The translations under genes and the position numbers were made by a program. A DNA stretch of 64,000 nucleotides from Variovorax beijingensis. GTDB taxonomy: Bacteria > Pseudomonadota > Gammaproteobacteria > Burkholderiales > Burkholderiaceae_C. The notes below the pieces were generated by a model. It was given only the letters and a program-made list of their open reading frames with translations. It was not told the DNA's origin and did not search any database. Of this stretch, positions 32,121 through 41,806 are shown piece by piece. Positions within the stretch are counted from its first letter, which is position 1. Every line of letters begins with the position of its first letter. The stretch spans positions 1 to 64,000 of the forward strand of contig NZ_VIVL01000016.1 in NCBI RefSeq assembly GCF_007828835.1, given 5' to 3'.

Positions 32121-34118
32121 ATGGCGACTCCCCCCAAGACTCCCCCCAGTTCATCGTCCGCGTCCTCCGGGTACTCGGAAGGTTCCATCCGCGTGCTCAA
32201 GGGCCTCGAGCCCGTGAAGCAGCGCCCGGGCATGTACACCCGGACCGACAACCCGCTGCACGTCATCCAGGAAGTGCTCGACAACGCCGCCGACGAGGCG
32301 CTGGCGGGCCATGGCAAGAAGATCAAGGTCACGCTGCATGCCGACAACTCGGTCAGCGTCGAGGACGACGGCCGCGGCATTCCCTTTGGCCTGCACCCTG
32401 AAGAAAAAGCCCCGGTGGTCGAACTGGTCTACACCCGGCTGCACGCCGGCGGCAAGTTCGACAAGGGTTCGGGCGGCGCCTACAGCTTCTCGGGCGGCCT
32501 GCACGGCGTGGGCGTGTCGGTGACCAACGCGCTGTCGAAGCGCCTCGAAGTGACGACGCACCGCGAGGGTTCGGTCGCCAGGCTGGCCTTCAGCGGCGGC
32601 GACGTGATCGAGCCGCTGCAGGTGCGCAAGCTCGAGGCCGGCGAGCGCAAGCAGGGCACCACCGTGCGCGCCTGGCCCGACGCCAAGTATTTCGAGACCG
32701 CGGCGCTGCCGATGGCCGAGCTCACCCACCTGCTGCGCAGCAAGGCCGTGCTGATGCCGGGCGTGAGCGTCACCCTCACGGTCGAGAAGACCAAGGAAAC
32801 GCAGCAGTGGCTCTACAAGGGCGGCCTGAGCGACTACCTCATGCAGACGCTCAACGGCGACCCCGTGATCCCGCTGTTCGAAGGCAGCGGCCATGCCGAC
32901 AAGAACGCCGACAACTTTGCCGAGGGCGAGGGCGCCGACTGGTGCGTGGCCTTCACCGAAGACGGCCAGCCGGTGCGCGAGAGCTACGTCAACCTGATTC
33001 CCACCAGCGCCGGCGGCACGCACGAGAGCGGCCTGCGCGACGGCCTGTTCACCGCGGTGAAGGGCTTCATCGAATTGCATTCGCTGCTGCCCAAGGGCGT
33101 GAAGCTGCTGCCCGAGGACGTGTTCGCGCGCGCCTCGTACGTGCTGAGCGCCAAGGTGCTCGACCCCCAGTTCCAGGGGCAGATCAAGGAGCGCCTCAAT
33201 TCGCGCGATGCCGTGCGCCTGGTGTCGAGCTTCGTGCGCCCGGCGCTCGAGCTCTGGCTCAACCAGCACGTCGACTATGGACGCAGGCTCGCCGAACTCG
33301 CCATCAAGGCCGCGCAGACGCGCCAGCGCGCCGGCCAGAAGGTCGAGAAGCGCAAGGGCTCCGGCGTGGCCGTGCTGCCCGGCAAGCTGACCGATTGCGA
33401 GAGCAAGGACACCAGCCACAACGAAGTCTTCCTGGTCGAGGGCGATTCGGCCGGCGGCAGCGCCAAGATGGGCCGCGACAAGGAGAGCCAGGCCATCCTG
33501 CCGTTGCGCGGAAAGGTGCTCAACACCTGGGAGGTGGAGCGCGACCGGCTTTTTGCCAACACCGAAATCCACGACATCTCGGTGGCCGTGGGCGTCGATC
33601 CGCACGGCCCCGCCGACACGCCCGACATGAGCGGCCTGCGCTACGGCAAGATCTGCATCCTCTCCGATGCCGACGTGGACGGCTCGCACATCCAGGTGCT
33701 GCTGCTCACGCTGTTCTTCCGCCACTTTCCGAAACTCATCGAAGCCGGCCACGTGTATGTCGCAAAGCCGCCGCTGTTCCGCGTCGATGCGCCCGCGCGC
33801 GGCAAGAAGCCGGCTTCCAAGGTCTATGCGCTCGACGAGGGCGAACTCACGGCCACGCTCGATAAACTGCGCAAGGACGGCGTGCGCGAAGGCGCCTGGA
33901 GCATCAGCCGCTTCAAGGGCCTGGGCGAAATGAGCGCGGAACAATTGTGGGAAACCACGCTCAATCCCGATACCCGGCGCCTGATGAAGGTCCAATTGGG
34001 GCGCTTCGACTTCAGCTCCACCCAGGGCGAGATCACCAAGCTCATGGGCAAGGGCGAGGCAGCCGCCCGGCGCGAATTGATGGAACTGCGCGCCGACGAT
34101 GTCGATATCGATGTTTGA
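32121..34118 (+). CDS. parE: DNA topoisomerase IV subunit B
   Basis: A 665-residue type IIA topoisomerase ATPase subunit that with ParC separates replicated chromosomes. The GHKL ATPase motifs are visible: EVLDNAADEAL near residue 50, EDDGRGIPFG near 85 and GGLHGVGVSVTNALS near 127. The TOPRIM block EGDSAGGSAKMGRDKESQ and DADVDGSHIQ hold the metal-binding acidic residues. ParE rather than GyrB is supported by the parC gene nearby and by the lack of the GyrB insert. TACAAT (32107-32112) lies just 8 bases before ATG 32121 and no Shine-Dalgarno is seen. It is divergent from the MFS gene. Confidence 0.96.
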   Translation: MATPPKTPPSSSSASSGYSEGSIRVLKGLEPVKQRPGMYTRTDNPLHVIQEVLDNAADEALAGHGKKIKVTLHADNSVSVEDDGRGIPFGLHPEEKAPVVELVYTRLHAGGKFDKGSGGAYSFSGGLHGVGVSVTNALSKRLEVTTHREGSVARLAFSGGDVIEPLQVRKLEAGERKQGTTVRAWPDAKYFETAALPMAELTHLLRSKAVLMPGVSVTLTVEKTKETQQWLYKGGLSDYLMQTLNGDPVIPLFEGSGHADKNADNFAEGEGADWCVAFTEDGQPVRESYVNLIPTSAGGTHESGLRDGLFTAVKGFIELHSLLPKGVKLLPEDVFARASYVLSAKVLDPQFQGQIKERLNSRDAVRLVSSFVRPALELWLNQHVDYGRRLAELAIKAAQTRQRAGQKVEKRKGSGVAVLPGKLTDCESKDTSHNEVFLVEGDSAGGSAKMGRDKESQAILPLRGKVLNTWEVERDRLFANTEIHDISVAVGVDPHGPADTPDMSGLRYGKICILSDADVDGSHIQVLLLTLFFRHFPKLIEAGHVYVAKPPLFRVDAPARGKKPASKVYALDEGELTATLDKLRKDGVREGAWSISRFKGLGEMSAEQLWETTLNPDTRRLMKVQLGRFDFSSTQGEITKLMGKGEAAARRELMELRADDVDIDV

Positions 34119-34144
34119 CCACCCTCGTGAAAATTCCAGACCTC

Positions 34145-35035
34145 ATGCGTCCGTTGCTCCTGGCCCTGCTGCTGTGTGCGCAGCAGGGGCTCGCGCACGC
34201 CGCTGACGTCTACGGCTACATCGACAGCAAGGGCGTGGCGCACTTCGCGTCGGAAAAGATCGACGAGCGCTACCAGGTCTTCTTTCGCCGCGGCCAGAGC
34301 TTCGATACCGCGCAGGGCCTGGCGCCGTTCGCGCGCGGAGGGCGCAAGCTCGACGGAAAGGTGCCGCAGGCCTCGCAGACCCTGCTGGCGCTGTTCGAAG
34401 CCTCGCCAAGCTACAAGACCGCCAAGGCCGCGCTGCGCGATGCGGCCAACAAGCATTCGATCGACTACGAATTGCTGCAGGCGCTGATCGCCACCGAATC
34501 GGGCTTCGATGCCCAGGCCGTTTCGCCCAAGGGCGCGATGGGTCTCATGCAGCTCATGCCGGCCACCGCGCAGCGTTATGGCGTCGCGGCCGACAAGCGC
34601 AGCACCATCGAGAAAAAGCTGTTCGATCCGCGCGTCAACATTGCCGCGGGCTCGCGCTACCTGCGCGACCTGATCGCGATGTTCCCGGGCCAGATCGAAC
34701 TGGCGCTGGCCGCCTACAACGCAGGCGAAGGCGCGGTACAGCGCGCGGGCAACAAGATTCCCAACTACAAGGAAACGCAGAACTACGTGCAGACGGTGCT
34801 GCAGCTCTATGCCTACCTGAAGCCGTCGGCGGCGGGATCGTCGGCCGTGGCAGGCGGCAGCGGGCGCGGCGGCAAGACGCCGGGGCGCATCCGCATGGAG
34901 CTCACGGTGCCCAAGGGCGGCGCCCTGGGCCGTGGCAACATGCCGCCCGATTCGCCGGGCGCCATGCCGGCCATGCCCGATGCGCCCGAGTCATCGACGG
35001 TGCCGGACGGCGGTTCGGACACGCCGGTGTCCTGA
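34145..35035 (+). CDS. Lytic transglycosylase, SLT domain with N-terminal DUF4124
   Basis: A 296-residue exported murein lytic transglycosylase. The signal peptide is MRPLLLALLLCAQQGLAHA. A DUF4124-like segment follows (DVYGYIDSKGVAHFASEK). The SLT domain spans about residues 105-215, with the catalytic Glu in ATESGFDAQAVSPKGAMG, then LMQLMPATAQRYGV and ALAAYNAGEGAV. The tail is Gly/Pro-rich and Ser-rich, without a fold. ATG 34145 starts the signal peptide directly; GTG and TTG codons upstream are alternatives. It begins 26 bp after parE and may share its transcript. Confidence 0.92.
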   Translation: MRPLLLALLLCAQQGLAHAADVYGYIDSKGVAHFASEKIDERYQVFFRRGQSFDTAQGLAPFARGGRKLDGKVPQASQTLLALFEASPSYKTAKAALRDAANKHSIDYELLQALIATESGFDAQAVSPKGAMGLMQLMPATAQRYGVAADKRSTIEKKLFDPRVNIAAGSRYLRDLIAMFPGQIELALAAYNAGEGAVQRAGNKIPNYKETQNYVQTVLQLYAYLKPSAAGSSAVAGGSGRGGKTPGRIRMELTVPKGGALGRGNMPPDSPGAMPAMPDAPESSTVPDGGSDTPVS

Positions 35036-35078
35036 TGGCCCGCCCCGCCTTTGCTCGCCGATGAAGGAGCCCTTTTTC

Positions 35079-36200
35079 GTGCACCGCCGAAGCTTCGTTC
35101 TTGCGACTGCCGCCTGCGCGGTGGCCGGTGCCGCGCGCGCGCAGCACGCGGCCACGCATGACACGCTGCCGCCGGCGTCTTCGTCGAAGGAGCCCTACGC
35201 GCGGCTGCAGGGTGGCGTTCCGCACCACATGACGCCCGAGCAGGAAGCCCAGCGCGTCACGGACAGCCCCGCACCGGCCGGCCCGGCGGGGCGCTGGGAG
35301 CCGCGCGCGGCGCTGCCCATTCCGCGCAGCGAGATGGCCTGGGCCACCGCGGCGCAAGGGCGCATGCACGTGGTCGGCGGCTATGGCGAGGGCGCGGTCA
35401 ACCGCGACTACCACCACATCTACGATCCCAAGGCCGACCGCTGGCTCGACGGCGCACCGCTGCCGCGCGGCGCCAACCACGTGGCGGTGGCGGCCGATGG
35501 CGACCGGGTCTACGCCCTGGGCGGCTTCGTCGAGCAGAACCGCCGCTCCGACACCCACGCCTACGTCTACGAGATCGCAGCCAACCGCTGGAGTGCCATC
35601 GCACCGCTGCCACGCCCGCGCGGTGCCGCGGCCGCGGTGATGCAGGGCGGCGTGCTGCACCTGATCGGCGGCGCCTCCGAGCCTGCCGCCGAACGCGCGA
35701 GCGTCGGCTGGCACGAGGTCTACGACCCCAAGACCGATCGCTGGTCCTCTGCCAAGCCGCTGCCCGGCGCGCGCGATCACGTGGGCTGCGTGGCGCACGG
35801 CGGCCAGATCCACGTGATCGGCGGGCGCTTCAACACCTTCGAATACAACACCGACCTGCACCACGTCTACCTGTCCGCGCGCGACACCTGGGAGCTGCGT
35901 GCGCCGCTGCCCACGGCGCGCTCGGGCCATGGCCTCGTGGTGTACCGCGGCCGCTTCTTCGCGATGGGCGGGGAGGGCGGCTTTCTGGTGGGCGGCGTGC
36001 CGCGGCAGGCCAAGGTGTTCGGCCAGATGGAAAGCTACGATCCCGTGGCCGACAGCTGGCAGCGCCATGCGCCGATGCCCACGCCGCGCCATGCGGTGGG
36101 CGCCGCGGTGATCGGCGACTGGATCTACGTGGCCGGCGGCGGCGCGGTGCTCGGCGGCGCCGTGCAGTCCGCCGTACACGAGGCTTTCACACTGGGCTGA
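35079..36200 (+). CDS. Exported Kelch-repeat protein
   Basis: A 373-residue beta-propeller protein. The N-terminus MHRRSFVLATAACAVAGAARA has a twin arginine (RRSFVLA), so Tat export is likely. At least five Kelch repeats follow, each with a Gly-Gly step and a Tyr-x6-Trp pattern, e.g. HVVGGYGEGAV, YALGGFVEQNRR, HLIGGASEP, HVIGGRFN and YVAGGGAVL. GTG 35079 was picked because AAGGAG stands 9 bases before it; in the ATG 35061 alternative the same AAGGAG would be inside the gene. Its function is unknown; related propellers bind sugars or sialic acid. It lies between the transglycosylase and parC on the same strand. Confidence 0.82.
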   Translation: MHRRSFVLATAACAVAGAARAQHAATHDTLPPASSSKEPYARLQGGVPHHMTPEQEAQRVTDSPAPAGPAGRWEPRAALPIPRSEMAWATAAQGRMHVVGGYGEGAVNRDYHHIYDPKADRWLDGAPLPRGANHVAVAADGDRVYALGGFVEQNRRSDTHAYVYEIAANRWSAIAPLPRPRGAAAAVMQGGVLHLIGGASEPAAERASVGWHEVYDPKTDRWSSAKPLPGARDHVGCVAHGGQIHVIGGRFNTFEYNTDLHHVYLSARDTWELRAPLPTARSGHGLVVYRGRFFAMGGEGGFLVGGVPRQAKVFGQMESYDPVADSWQRHAPMPTPRHAVGAAVIGDWIYVAGGGAVLGGAVQSAVHEAFTLG

Positions 36201-36246
36201 GCGCGCAAGCGCACGGCCCGCAACCGTTTCTCTTTCTCTCTTCTCC

Positions 36247-38643
36247 ATGGACGACTCCCAACCTCCGCTCGATCTCCAGGGTCCCACCGACGGCGACACC
36301 ACCCTCACGCTGGCCGACTACGCGCAGACCGCCTACCTCGAATACGCGCTCAGCGTGGTCAAGGGCCGCGCGCTGCCCGACGTGTCCGACGGGCAGAAGC
36401 CCGTGCAGCGGCGCATCCTGTATTCGATGTCGCGCATGGGCCTGGGCTTCGGCGGCGCCAACGGCACCGTGGGCGCCAAGCCGGTCAAGAGCGCGCGCGT
36501 GGTCGGCGACGTGCTCGGCCGCTTCCACCCGCACAGCGACCAAGCCGCCTACGACGCGCTGGTGCGCATGGCGCAAGACTTTTCGCAGCGCTATCCGCTG
36601 GTCGACGGCCAGGGCAACTTCGGCAGCCGCGACGGCGACGGCGCCGCGGCCATGCGCTACACCGAAGCGCGCCTGGCCCGCATCACCAGCCTGCTGCTCG
36701 ACGAGATCGACGAAGGCACGGTCGACTTCATTCCCAACTACGACGGCAGCACCGAGGAGCCGCGCCTGTTGCCCGCGCGGCTGCCTTTCACGCTGCTCAA
36801 TGGCGCGAGCGGCATCGCGGTCGGCCTGGCCACCGAGATCCCGAGCCACAACCTGCGCGAGATCGCCGATGCCTGCGTGGCGCTGATCAAGTCGAACGGC
36901 AAGCTCAGCGACGAGGAACTGCTGCAGATCGTGCCCGGCCCCGACTACCCGGGCGGTGCGCAGATCATCAGCGGGCCGGCCGACATCGCCGACGCCTACC
37001 GCACCGGCCGCGGCTCGCTCAAGGTGCGCGCGCGCTGGAAGATCGAGGACCTCGCGCGCGGCCAGTGGCAGCTCGTGGTCAACGAGCTGCCGCCGGGCGT
37101 GAGCACGCAGAAGGTGCTCGAGGAAATCGAGGAAATCACCAACCCGAAGGTCAAGGCCGGCAAGAAGGCGCTCTCCGCCGACCAGACCCAGCTCAAGGCC
37201 GCGATGCTCTCGGTGCTCGACGTGGTGCGCGACGAATCCAGCAAGGACGCCGCGGTGCGCCTGGTGTTCGAGCCCAAGACCTCGCGCATCAGCCAGGAAG
37301 AGTTCATTACCACGCTGCTCGCGCAGACCTCGCTCGAGACCTCGTCGCCGATCAATCTCACGATGGTGGGCATCGACGGCAAGCCCACGCAGAAGTCGCT
37401 GCGCCAGATGCTCAACGAGTGGATCGCGTTCCGCGAGGTCACGGTCGAGAAGCGCTCGCGGCACCGGCTGGGCAAGGTGCAGGACCGCATCCACATCCTC
37501 GAGGGCCGGCAGCTGGTGCTGCTGAACATCGACGAGGTGATCGCGATCATCCGCGCGGCGGAAGACCCGAAGGCCGCGCTCATCGCGCGCTTCAACCTCA
37601 GCGAACGCCAGGCCGAGGACATCCTCGAAATCCGGCTGCGCCAGCTCGCGCGGCTCGAAGCCATCAAGATCGAACAGGAGCTCAAGGGCTTGCGCGACGA
37701 GCAGAAGAAGCTCGAAGACATCCTCGGCAGCCCGGCGGCGCTGCGCCGCCTGCTGGTGAAGGAAATCGAGGCCGATGCCAAGACCTTCGAGGACCCGCGC
37801 CGCACGCTGATCCAGGCCGAGAAGCGCGCCGTGGCCGAACTGAAGGTGGTCGACGAGCCGGTGACCGTGATCGTCTCGCAGAAGGGCTGGGTGCGTGCGC
37901 AGAAGGGCTGGGCCAGCGAGAAGAACGGTGCCAACGGCACTGCGGCGCCCGAATACAGCTTCAAGTCCGGCGACGCGCTCTACGGCGCCTTCGAATGCCG
38001 CAGCGTCGACACGCTGCTGGTGTTCGGCTCGGCCAAGGACAAGAGCGTGCGCGTCTACACCGTGCCCGTGGCTTCGCTGCCCGGCGCGCGCGGCGACGGC
38101 CAGCCCGTGACCACGCTGATCGAGCTCGATGCCGGCACGCACGTCACGCATTTCTTCGCGGGCCCGGTAGGCGCCAGCCTGCTGCTGGCCAACACCGGCG
38201 GCTACGGCTTCATCGCCACCGTCGAGAACATGATGTCGCGCCAGCGCGGCGGCAAGGCCTTCATCGACGTGGGCGAGGGCGAGCAGCTCTGCCGCCCCTC
38301 GCTGGTGGGCGGCGCGAGCGGCGCGGAGCCGATGCCGGCCGCCACGCACGTGGCCTGCGCCTCGACCGGCGGCCGCATCCTGACCTTCGACATTGCCGAG
38401 CTCAAGAGCCTGCCCAAGGGTGGCCGCGGGCTCACGCTGATCGACCTCGACGCCAAGGACACGCTGGCGGGTGCCGCGGCCTACACGCGCAGCGTGAAGA
38501 TCGAAGGCATCGGCCGCGGCGGCAAGGAGCGCGATGAAACCCTGGAAATCCGCACGCTCAACAATGCGCGCGGCAGCCGCGCGCGCAAGGGCAAGGCGGC
38601 CGACCTCGGCTTCAAGCCGACGGGCATCGTGCGGGTGCTGTGA
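36247..38643 (+). CDS. parC: DNA topoisomerase IV subunit A
   Basis: A 798-residue subunit that cuts and rejoins DNA. The catalytic Tyr138 lies in AAMRYTEARLA. The quinolone-pocket segment is GRFHPHSDQAAYDALVRM, giving Gln99 and Asp103 where E. coli has Ser80 and Glu84. The C-terminal part has a degenerate beta-pinwheel with few repeats, for example KGWVRAQKGW and TGGYGFIATVENM, as expected for ParC rather than GyrA. The start ATG 36247 follows a TCTCTCTTCTCC run. It overlaps the next small gene by TGATG. It is separated from parE by two unrelated genes. Confidence 0.96.
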   Translation: MDDSQPPLDLQGPTDGDTTLTLADYAQTAYLEYALSVVKGRALPDVSDGQKPVQRRILYSMSRMGLGFGGANGTVGAKPVKSARVVGDVLGRFHPHSDQAAYDALVRMAQDFSQRYPLVDGQGNFGSRDGDGAAAMRYTEARLARITSLLLDEIDEGTVDFIPNYDGSTEEPRLLPARLPFTLLNGASGIAVGLATEIPSHNLREIADACVALIKSNGKLSDEELLQIVPGPDYPGGAQIISGPADIADAYRTGRGSLKVRARWKIEDLARGQWQLVVNELPPGVSTQKVLEEIEEITNPKVKAGKKALSADQTQLKAAMLSVLDVVRDESSKDAAVRLVFEPKTSRISQEEFITTLLAQTSLETSSPINLTMVGIDGKPTQKSLRQMLNEWIAFREVTVEKRSRHRLGKVQDRIHILEGRQLVLLNIDEVIAIIRAAEDPKAALIARFNLSERQAEDILEIRLRQLARLEAIKIEQELKGLRDEQKKLEDILGSPAALRRLLVKEIEADAKTFEDPRRTLIQAEKRAVAELKVVDEPVTVIVSQKGWVRAQKGWASEKNGANGTAAPEYSFKSGDALYGAFECRSVDTLLVFGSAKDKSVRVYTVPVASLPGARGDGQPVTTLIELDAGTHVTHFFAGPVGASLLLANTGGYGFIATVENMMSRQRGGKAFIDVGEGEQLCRPSLVGGASGAEPMPAATHVACASTGGRILTFDIAELKSLPKGGRGLTLIDLDAKDTLAGAAAYTRSVKIEGIGRGGKERDETLEIRTLNNARGSRARKGKAADLGFKPTGIVRVL

Positions 38644-38831
38644 TGGGCGGCATCGACATCAGCGTCATCGGCCTCGTCGTTGCACTGGTCACGGGCCTTG
38701 CCAGCTTCTGGTTCGGCCGCCGCATGCGCCTGAAGCGCGGGGCCAGGAAGCGCGAGAAGGACCGCATCGCGGCGCAGGCCAGCGAGACCCGGCAGCAGCG
38801 CCGGGCGCGCGAGCGCAAGGAACGCGGCTAG
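38643..38831 (+). CDS. Small membrane protein with basic tail
   Basis: A 62-residue protein. Residues 5-25 form a membrane segment (DISVIGLVVALVTGLASFWFG) and the rest is very basic, RRMRLKRGARKREKDR then RRARERKERG. Its ATG shares bases with the parC stop (TGATG), so it is translationally coupled. I do not recognise a family. It could anchor something to the membrane through its cationic tail, but that is speculation. It converges with the MBL lipoprotein gene. Confidence 0.6.
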   Translation: MGGIDISVIGLVVALVTGLASFWFGRRMRLKRGARKREKDRIAAQASETRQQRRARERKERG

Positions 38832-38842
38832 CGCCTGTTTTC

Positions 38843-39946
38843 CTAGCGCAGGCCCTGCCACCAGCGCTCGTTGGTGCGCGCCTTGCCCACCGTCAGCACC
38901 TCGCCGATCACCGGCGTGGCCAGCTCGATCTTCTTTGCCTGCGAAAGATCGGCAATACGGTCCAGCGGATCGTGCCAGGTGTGGAAGGCGAGGTCGAAGG
39001 TGCTGTTGTGCACCGAATAGAGCACCTTGCCGCGCAGGTCCTCGAAGGCCTGCACGCTCTGCTCGGGCGTCATGTGGACGGCGGGCCAGTAGGCGTCATA
39101 GGCGCCGTTTTCCATCAGCGCCAGGTCGAAGCCGCCGAAGCGTTCGCCGATCTGCTTGAAGCCCGCAAAGTAGCCCGAGTCGCCGCTGTAGAAGATGCGC
39201 TGGCCGCCGCTTTGCACCACCCATGAGGCCCACAGTGTGCGGTCGCGGTCGGTCAGCGTTCGGCCCGAGAAGTGCTGCGCCGGCGTGGCGGTGAGCTTCA
39301 CGCCGTCGTGTTCGCCGCCTTGCCACCAGTCGAGCTCCGTCACCCGCTCCGCGGGCACGCCCATCGCCACCAGCCGCGCGCGCACGCCCAGCGGCACGAA
39401 GTAGCGCTGCACGCGCTGCGCGAGGTACTCGATGGTGGCCACGTCGAGGTGGTCGTAGTGGTCGTGCGAGAGGATCAGGCCTTCGATCGGCGGCAACTGC
39501 TCGAGCGTGAGCGGCGGCTTGTGGAAGCGCTTGGGGCCCACAAAGGTGAACGGCGATGCGCGCTCGCTGAACACCGGGTCGATCAGCCAGTACTTGCCCT
39601 GCAGCTTGAGCAGGTGCGACGAATGGCCGAGCCGCACCACGTGGTTGGCCTTGGGGTCGAGCGCTTCCAGGTCGGCGGTGGCCAGCATGCGCACCGGAAT
39701 CGGATCGACCGGCACGGTGCCCACCTTGTCGCCGACGATGAAGCGTGACCAGATCCGCCAGCCGCTGGCCGAAGGCAGCACGTCCGGATTCGGCAGGTTC
39801 TGGAAGCTGCAGCCCTTGAACTGCGGCGATGCGTCGTAGCGCGCCTCGCATCCGCTGTTGCTGGAACAGCCCGCGACCAGTGCGCAGCCGGCCGCAAAGA
39901 GCGAGGTGCCATAACTGCGAAGACGGTGCTTCAGAAAGGAGATCAT
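38843..39946 (-). CDS. Metallo-beta-lactamase fold lipoprotein (NAPE-PLD/UlaG-like)
   Basis: A 367-residue protein anchored by a lipobox (ALVAGCSS, Cys27). The MBL domain starts about residue 100 with HVVRLGHSSHLLKLQGKYWLIDPVF and carries the metal-binding motif LSHDHYDHLD near 160; later ligands include YSGDSGY and the ending VHNSTFDLAFH. This resembles the NAPE-hydrolysing phospholipase-D/ RomA-type branch. An envelope location and hydrolysis of a phosphodiester are likely by family, but the substrate is unknown. The start ATG 39946 has no strong ribosome site. Divergent from the lipase-like gene at 40145. Confidence 0.86.
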   Translation of the reverse strand: MISFLKHRLRSYGTSLFAAGCALVAGCSSNSGCEARYDASPQFKGCSFQNLPNPDVLPSASGWRIWSRFIVGDKVGTVPVDPIPVRMLATADLEALDPKANHVVRLGHSSHLLKLQGKYWLIDPVFSERASPFTFVGPKRFHKPPLTLEQLPPIEGLILSHDHYDHLDVATIEYLAQRVQRYFVPLGVRARLVAMGVPAERVTELDWWQGGEHDGVKLTATPAQHFSGRTLTDRDRTLWASWVVQSGGQRIFYSGDSGYFAGFKQIGERFGGFDLALMENGAYDAYWPAVHMTPEQSVQAFEDLRGKVLYSVHNSTFDLAFHTWHDPLDRIADLSQAKKIELATPVIGEVLTVGKARTNERWWQGLR

Positions 39947-40144
39947 GGCGAGGTGTTGTCGGGTTTTTGCGGCGCGAGCTTAGCCGCCGCGTGGCGGCCA
40001 ATGGTTTCAACGGCAGAAACATTCGGCGCACAGGGGCATTCCCGTGCCGCTTGTCGTAGGCCATGCGTTCTATGGCTGCCTGCGGGATCGCGCGGCACAC
40101 TGAAGCGCGCCACGTTCCGCGGGCTTCAAGGAGGCGATCACACC

Positions 40145-41737
40145 ATGAGCAGCAACCGCTATCCCATCATCTACGTGCGCGGCTATGCCATGACAGAGGC
40201 CGAGCGCGACGACACCGCCGCCGATCCGTTCTGCGGATTCAACGTGGGCTCCACGGTCTACCGCGCCACAGTGAAGAAGGATGCGCCGGCGCAGAAGTTC
40301 GTCTTCGAATCGCCGGTGGTGCGCCTCCTGGCCGACTTCCAGTACCAGAGCGTCTACCAGAACGGCCTGGACATTCTCGACAACGACTGGAAGCCTTCGC
40401 CCGACGAAACCGGCAAGGACGTGGACGGCATTCCGGCCGCCTCGATCGTCATCTACCGCTACTACGACAGCGGATCCGAATTGCTCGGCGACGGCAAGTC
40501 GCGCGACGTGAAGGTGTATGCGCAGGGTCTGAGCAAGCTGATCCTTCGCGTGCGTGACCTGGTGGCGCTGCGCGAGGGGCCCGCTTTTGCAGCGGCCGAT
40601 TTCCGCTGCTACCTGGTGGCGCATTCGATGGGCGGGCTGGTGGTGCGTGCCTTCCTGCAGAACCCGGCGCTCGGCGATGCGGCGGCGCGCGCCTGCGTCG
40701 ACAAGGTGTTCACCTACGCCACGCCGCACAACGGCATCGACATGGGCGGCATCAACGTGCCGGCCTGGCTCACGGCCAACGAGATGAACACCTTCAACCG
40801 CGAGCGGATGTCGGAGTTCCTGGCCACGGCGCCGGTCGACGGCCGCATGGACTACCTGCCGGCGGCCGCATTTCCGGCCGAGCGCTTCTTCTGCATGGTG
40901 GGCTCCAACCGCGGCGATTACGAGGCCGCCAAGGGCCTCTCGCGCATGTTCGCGGGCCACGGCAGCGACGGACTGGTGCGCATCGAGAACGCCTCGCTCT
41001 GGTCCATCGACGATGCGAAGCGCAGCAAGCCGGTGGCCACCGCCTACGCCTTTCGTTCGCACTCGGGCTACTTCGGCATCGTCAATTCCGAGGAGGCCTA
41101 CCAGAACCTGGTGCGTTTTCTCTTCGGCGACGTGCGCGTCGATCTCTGGTTCGAGGTCGAGGGCGTGACCCTGCCGCCGGACCTGCCCAAGGACGCCGAT
41201 ATCGACGCGCTCTACCAGGTCGAGCTTTTGGCCGCGCCGCGCGGCAAGCGCTGGTACCTGAGCCGGCGCGTGGCCGAAGAGGATTCGCCCGCCTGCCGCA
41301 CGCACAAGGAGCTGACCGACCCCGAGAAGCCCGAGCGCCGCTCGATCTATCTCTCGACCGTGTTCCTCGCCAACAAGGCGCGCGTGAAGCAGGACCGGCC
41401 GACGCTGGCCTATGCCATGACGCTCGGCGTGCGCGTGCCCGACTACCAGGTGAACAAGAAGTTCTGGCTCGACGGCCATTACGAAGGCAGCTCGCTGTTC
41501 CGCGACACGCTGGTGATCGAGATCGCGCCGCCCCGGGCCGACGACCCGGCGCAGAACTGGAACGTGAAGTACGGCTGGCAGACAGACACCGCGGGGCAGG
41601 CGTCGCTGCCGATCAGCCCGAAGCAGCTGGCCGACGGCAAGCTGCAGTTCATCGTGCCGCTGTCGAGCCTGGGCGCGGCACCGGCGGCGCCCGGCATCAG
41701 CGGCAAGGTGCGGCTGGAGGTGAGCGCCTGGAGTTGA
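40145..41737 (+). CDS. Lipase-like alpha/beta hydrolase (PGAP1/lecithin-acyltransferase type)
   Basis: A 530-residue protein without a signal peptide. The N-terminal about 320 residues look like an alpha/beta hydrolase: PIIYVRGYAMTE at the start, the nucleophile Ser161 in LVAHSMGGLVVRAFLQ, and FTYATPHNGIDMGG soon after, typical of triacylglycerol lipase/esterase. A His in RSHSGYFGIV near residue 305 is the likely catalytic one. The C-terminal 200 residues form a beta-rich domain of unknown type. The ATG follows AAGGAGG 10 bases upstream. It may act on a lipid or ester; substrate unknown. Confidence 0.78.
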   Translation: MSSNRYPIIYVRGYAMTEAERDDTAADPFCGFNVGSTVYRATVKKDAPAQKFVFESPVVRLLADFQYQSVYQNGLDILDNDWKPSPDETGKDVDGIPAASIVIYRYYDSGSELLGDGKSRDVKVYAQGLSKLILRVRDLVALREGPAFAAADFRCYLVAHSMGGLVVRAFLQNPALGDAAARACVDKVFTYATPHNGIDMGGINVPAWLTANEMNTFNRERMSEFLATAPVDGRMDYLPAAAFPAERFFCMVGSNRGDYEAAKGLSRMFAGHGSDGLVRIENASLWSIDDAKRSKPVATAYAFRSHSGYFGIVNSEEAYQNLVRFLFGDVRVDLWFEVEGVTLPPDLPKDADIDALYQVELLAAPRGKRWYLSRRVAEEDSPACRTHKELTDPEKPERRSIYLSTVFLANKARVKQDRPTLAYAMTLGVRVPDYQVNKKFWLDGHYEGSSLFRDTLVIEIAPPRADDPAQNWNVKYGWQTDTAGQASLPISPKQLADGKLQFIVPLSSLGAAPAAPGISGKVRLEVSAWS

Positions 41738-41806
41738 AGAAAGCGCCCTCCGGCGGGCACCGGCGTCATACTCGGGGCGGTCCAGGGTCCTGCCTTCTCC
41801 TCCCCC

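Noticed and set aside
32151..33995. A 614-codon minus-strand frame opposite parE
   Set aside because: Shadow of parE; no start signal and no domain.
36187..38349. A 720-codon open frame on the minus strand
   Set aside because: It is the complement of parC, with the same shadow-like composition and no recognisable motif.
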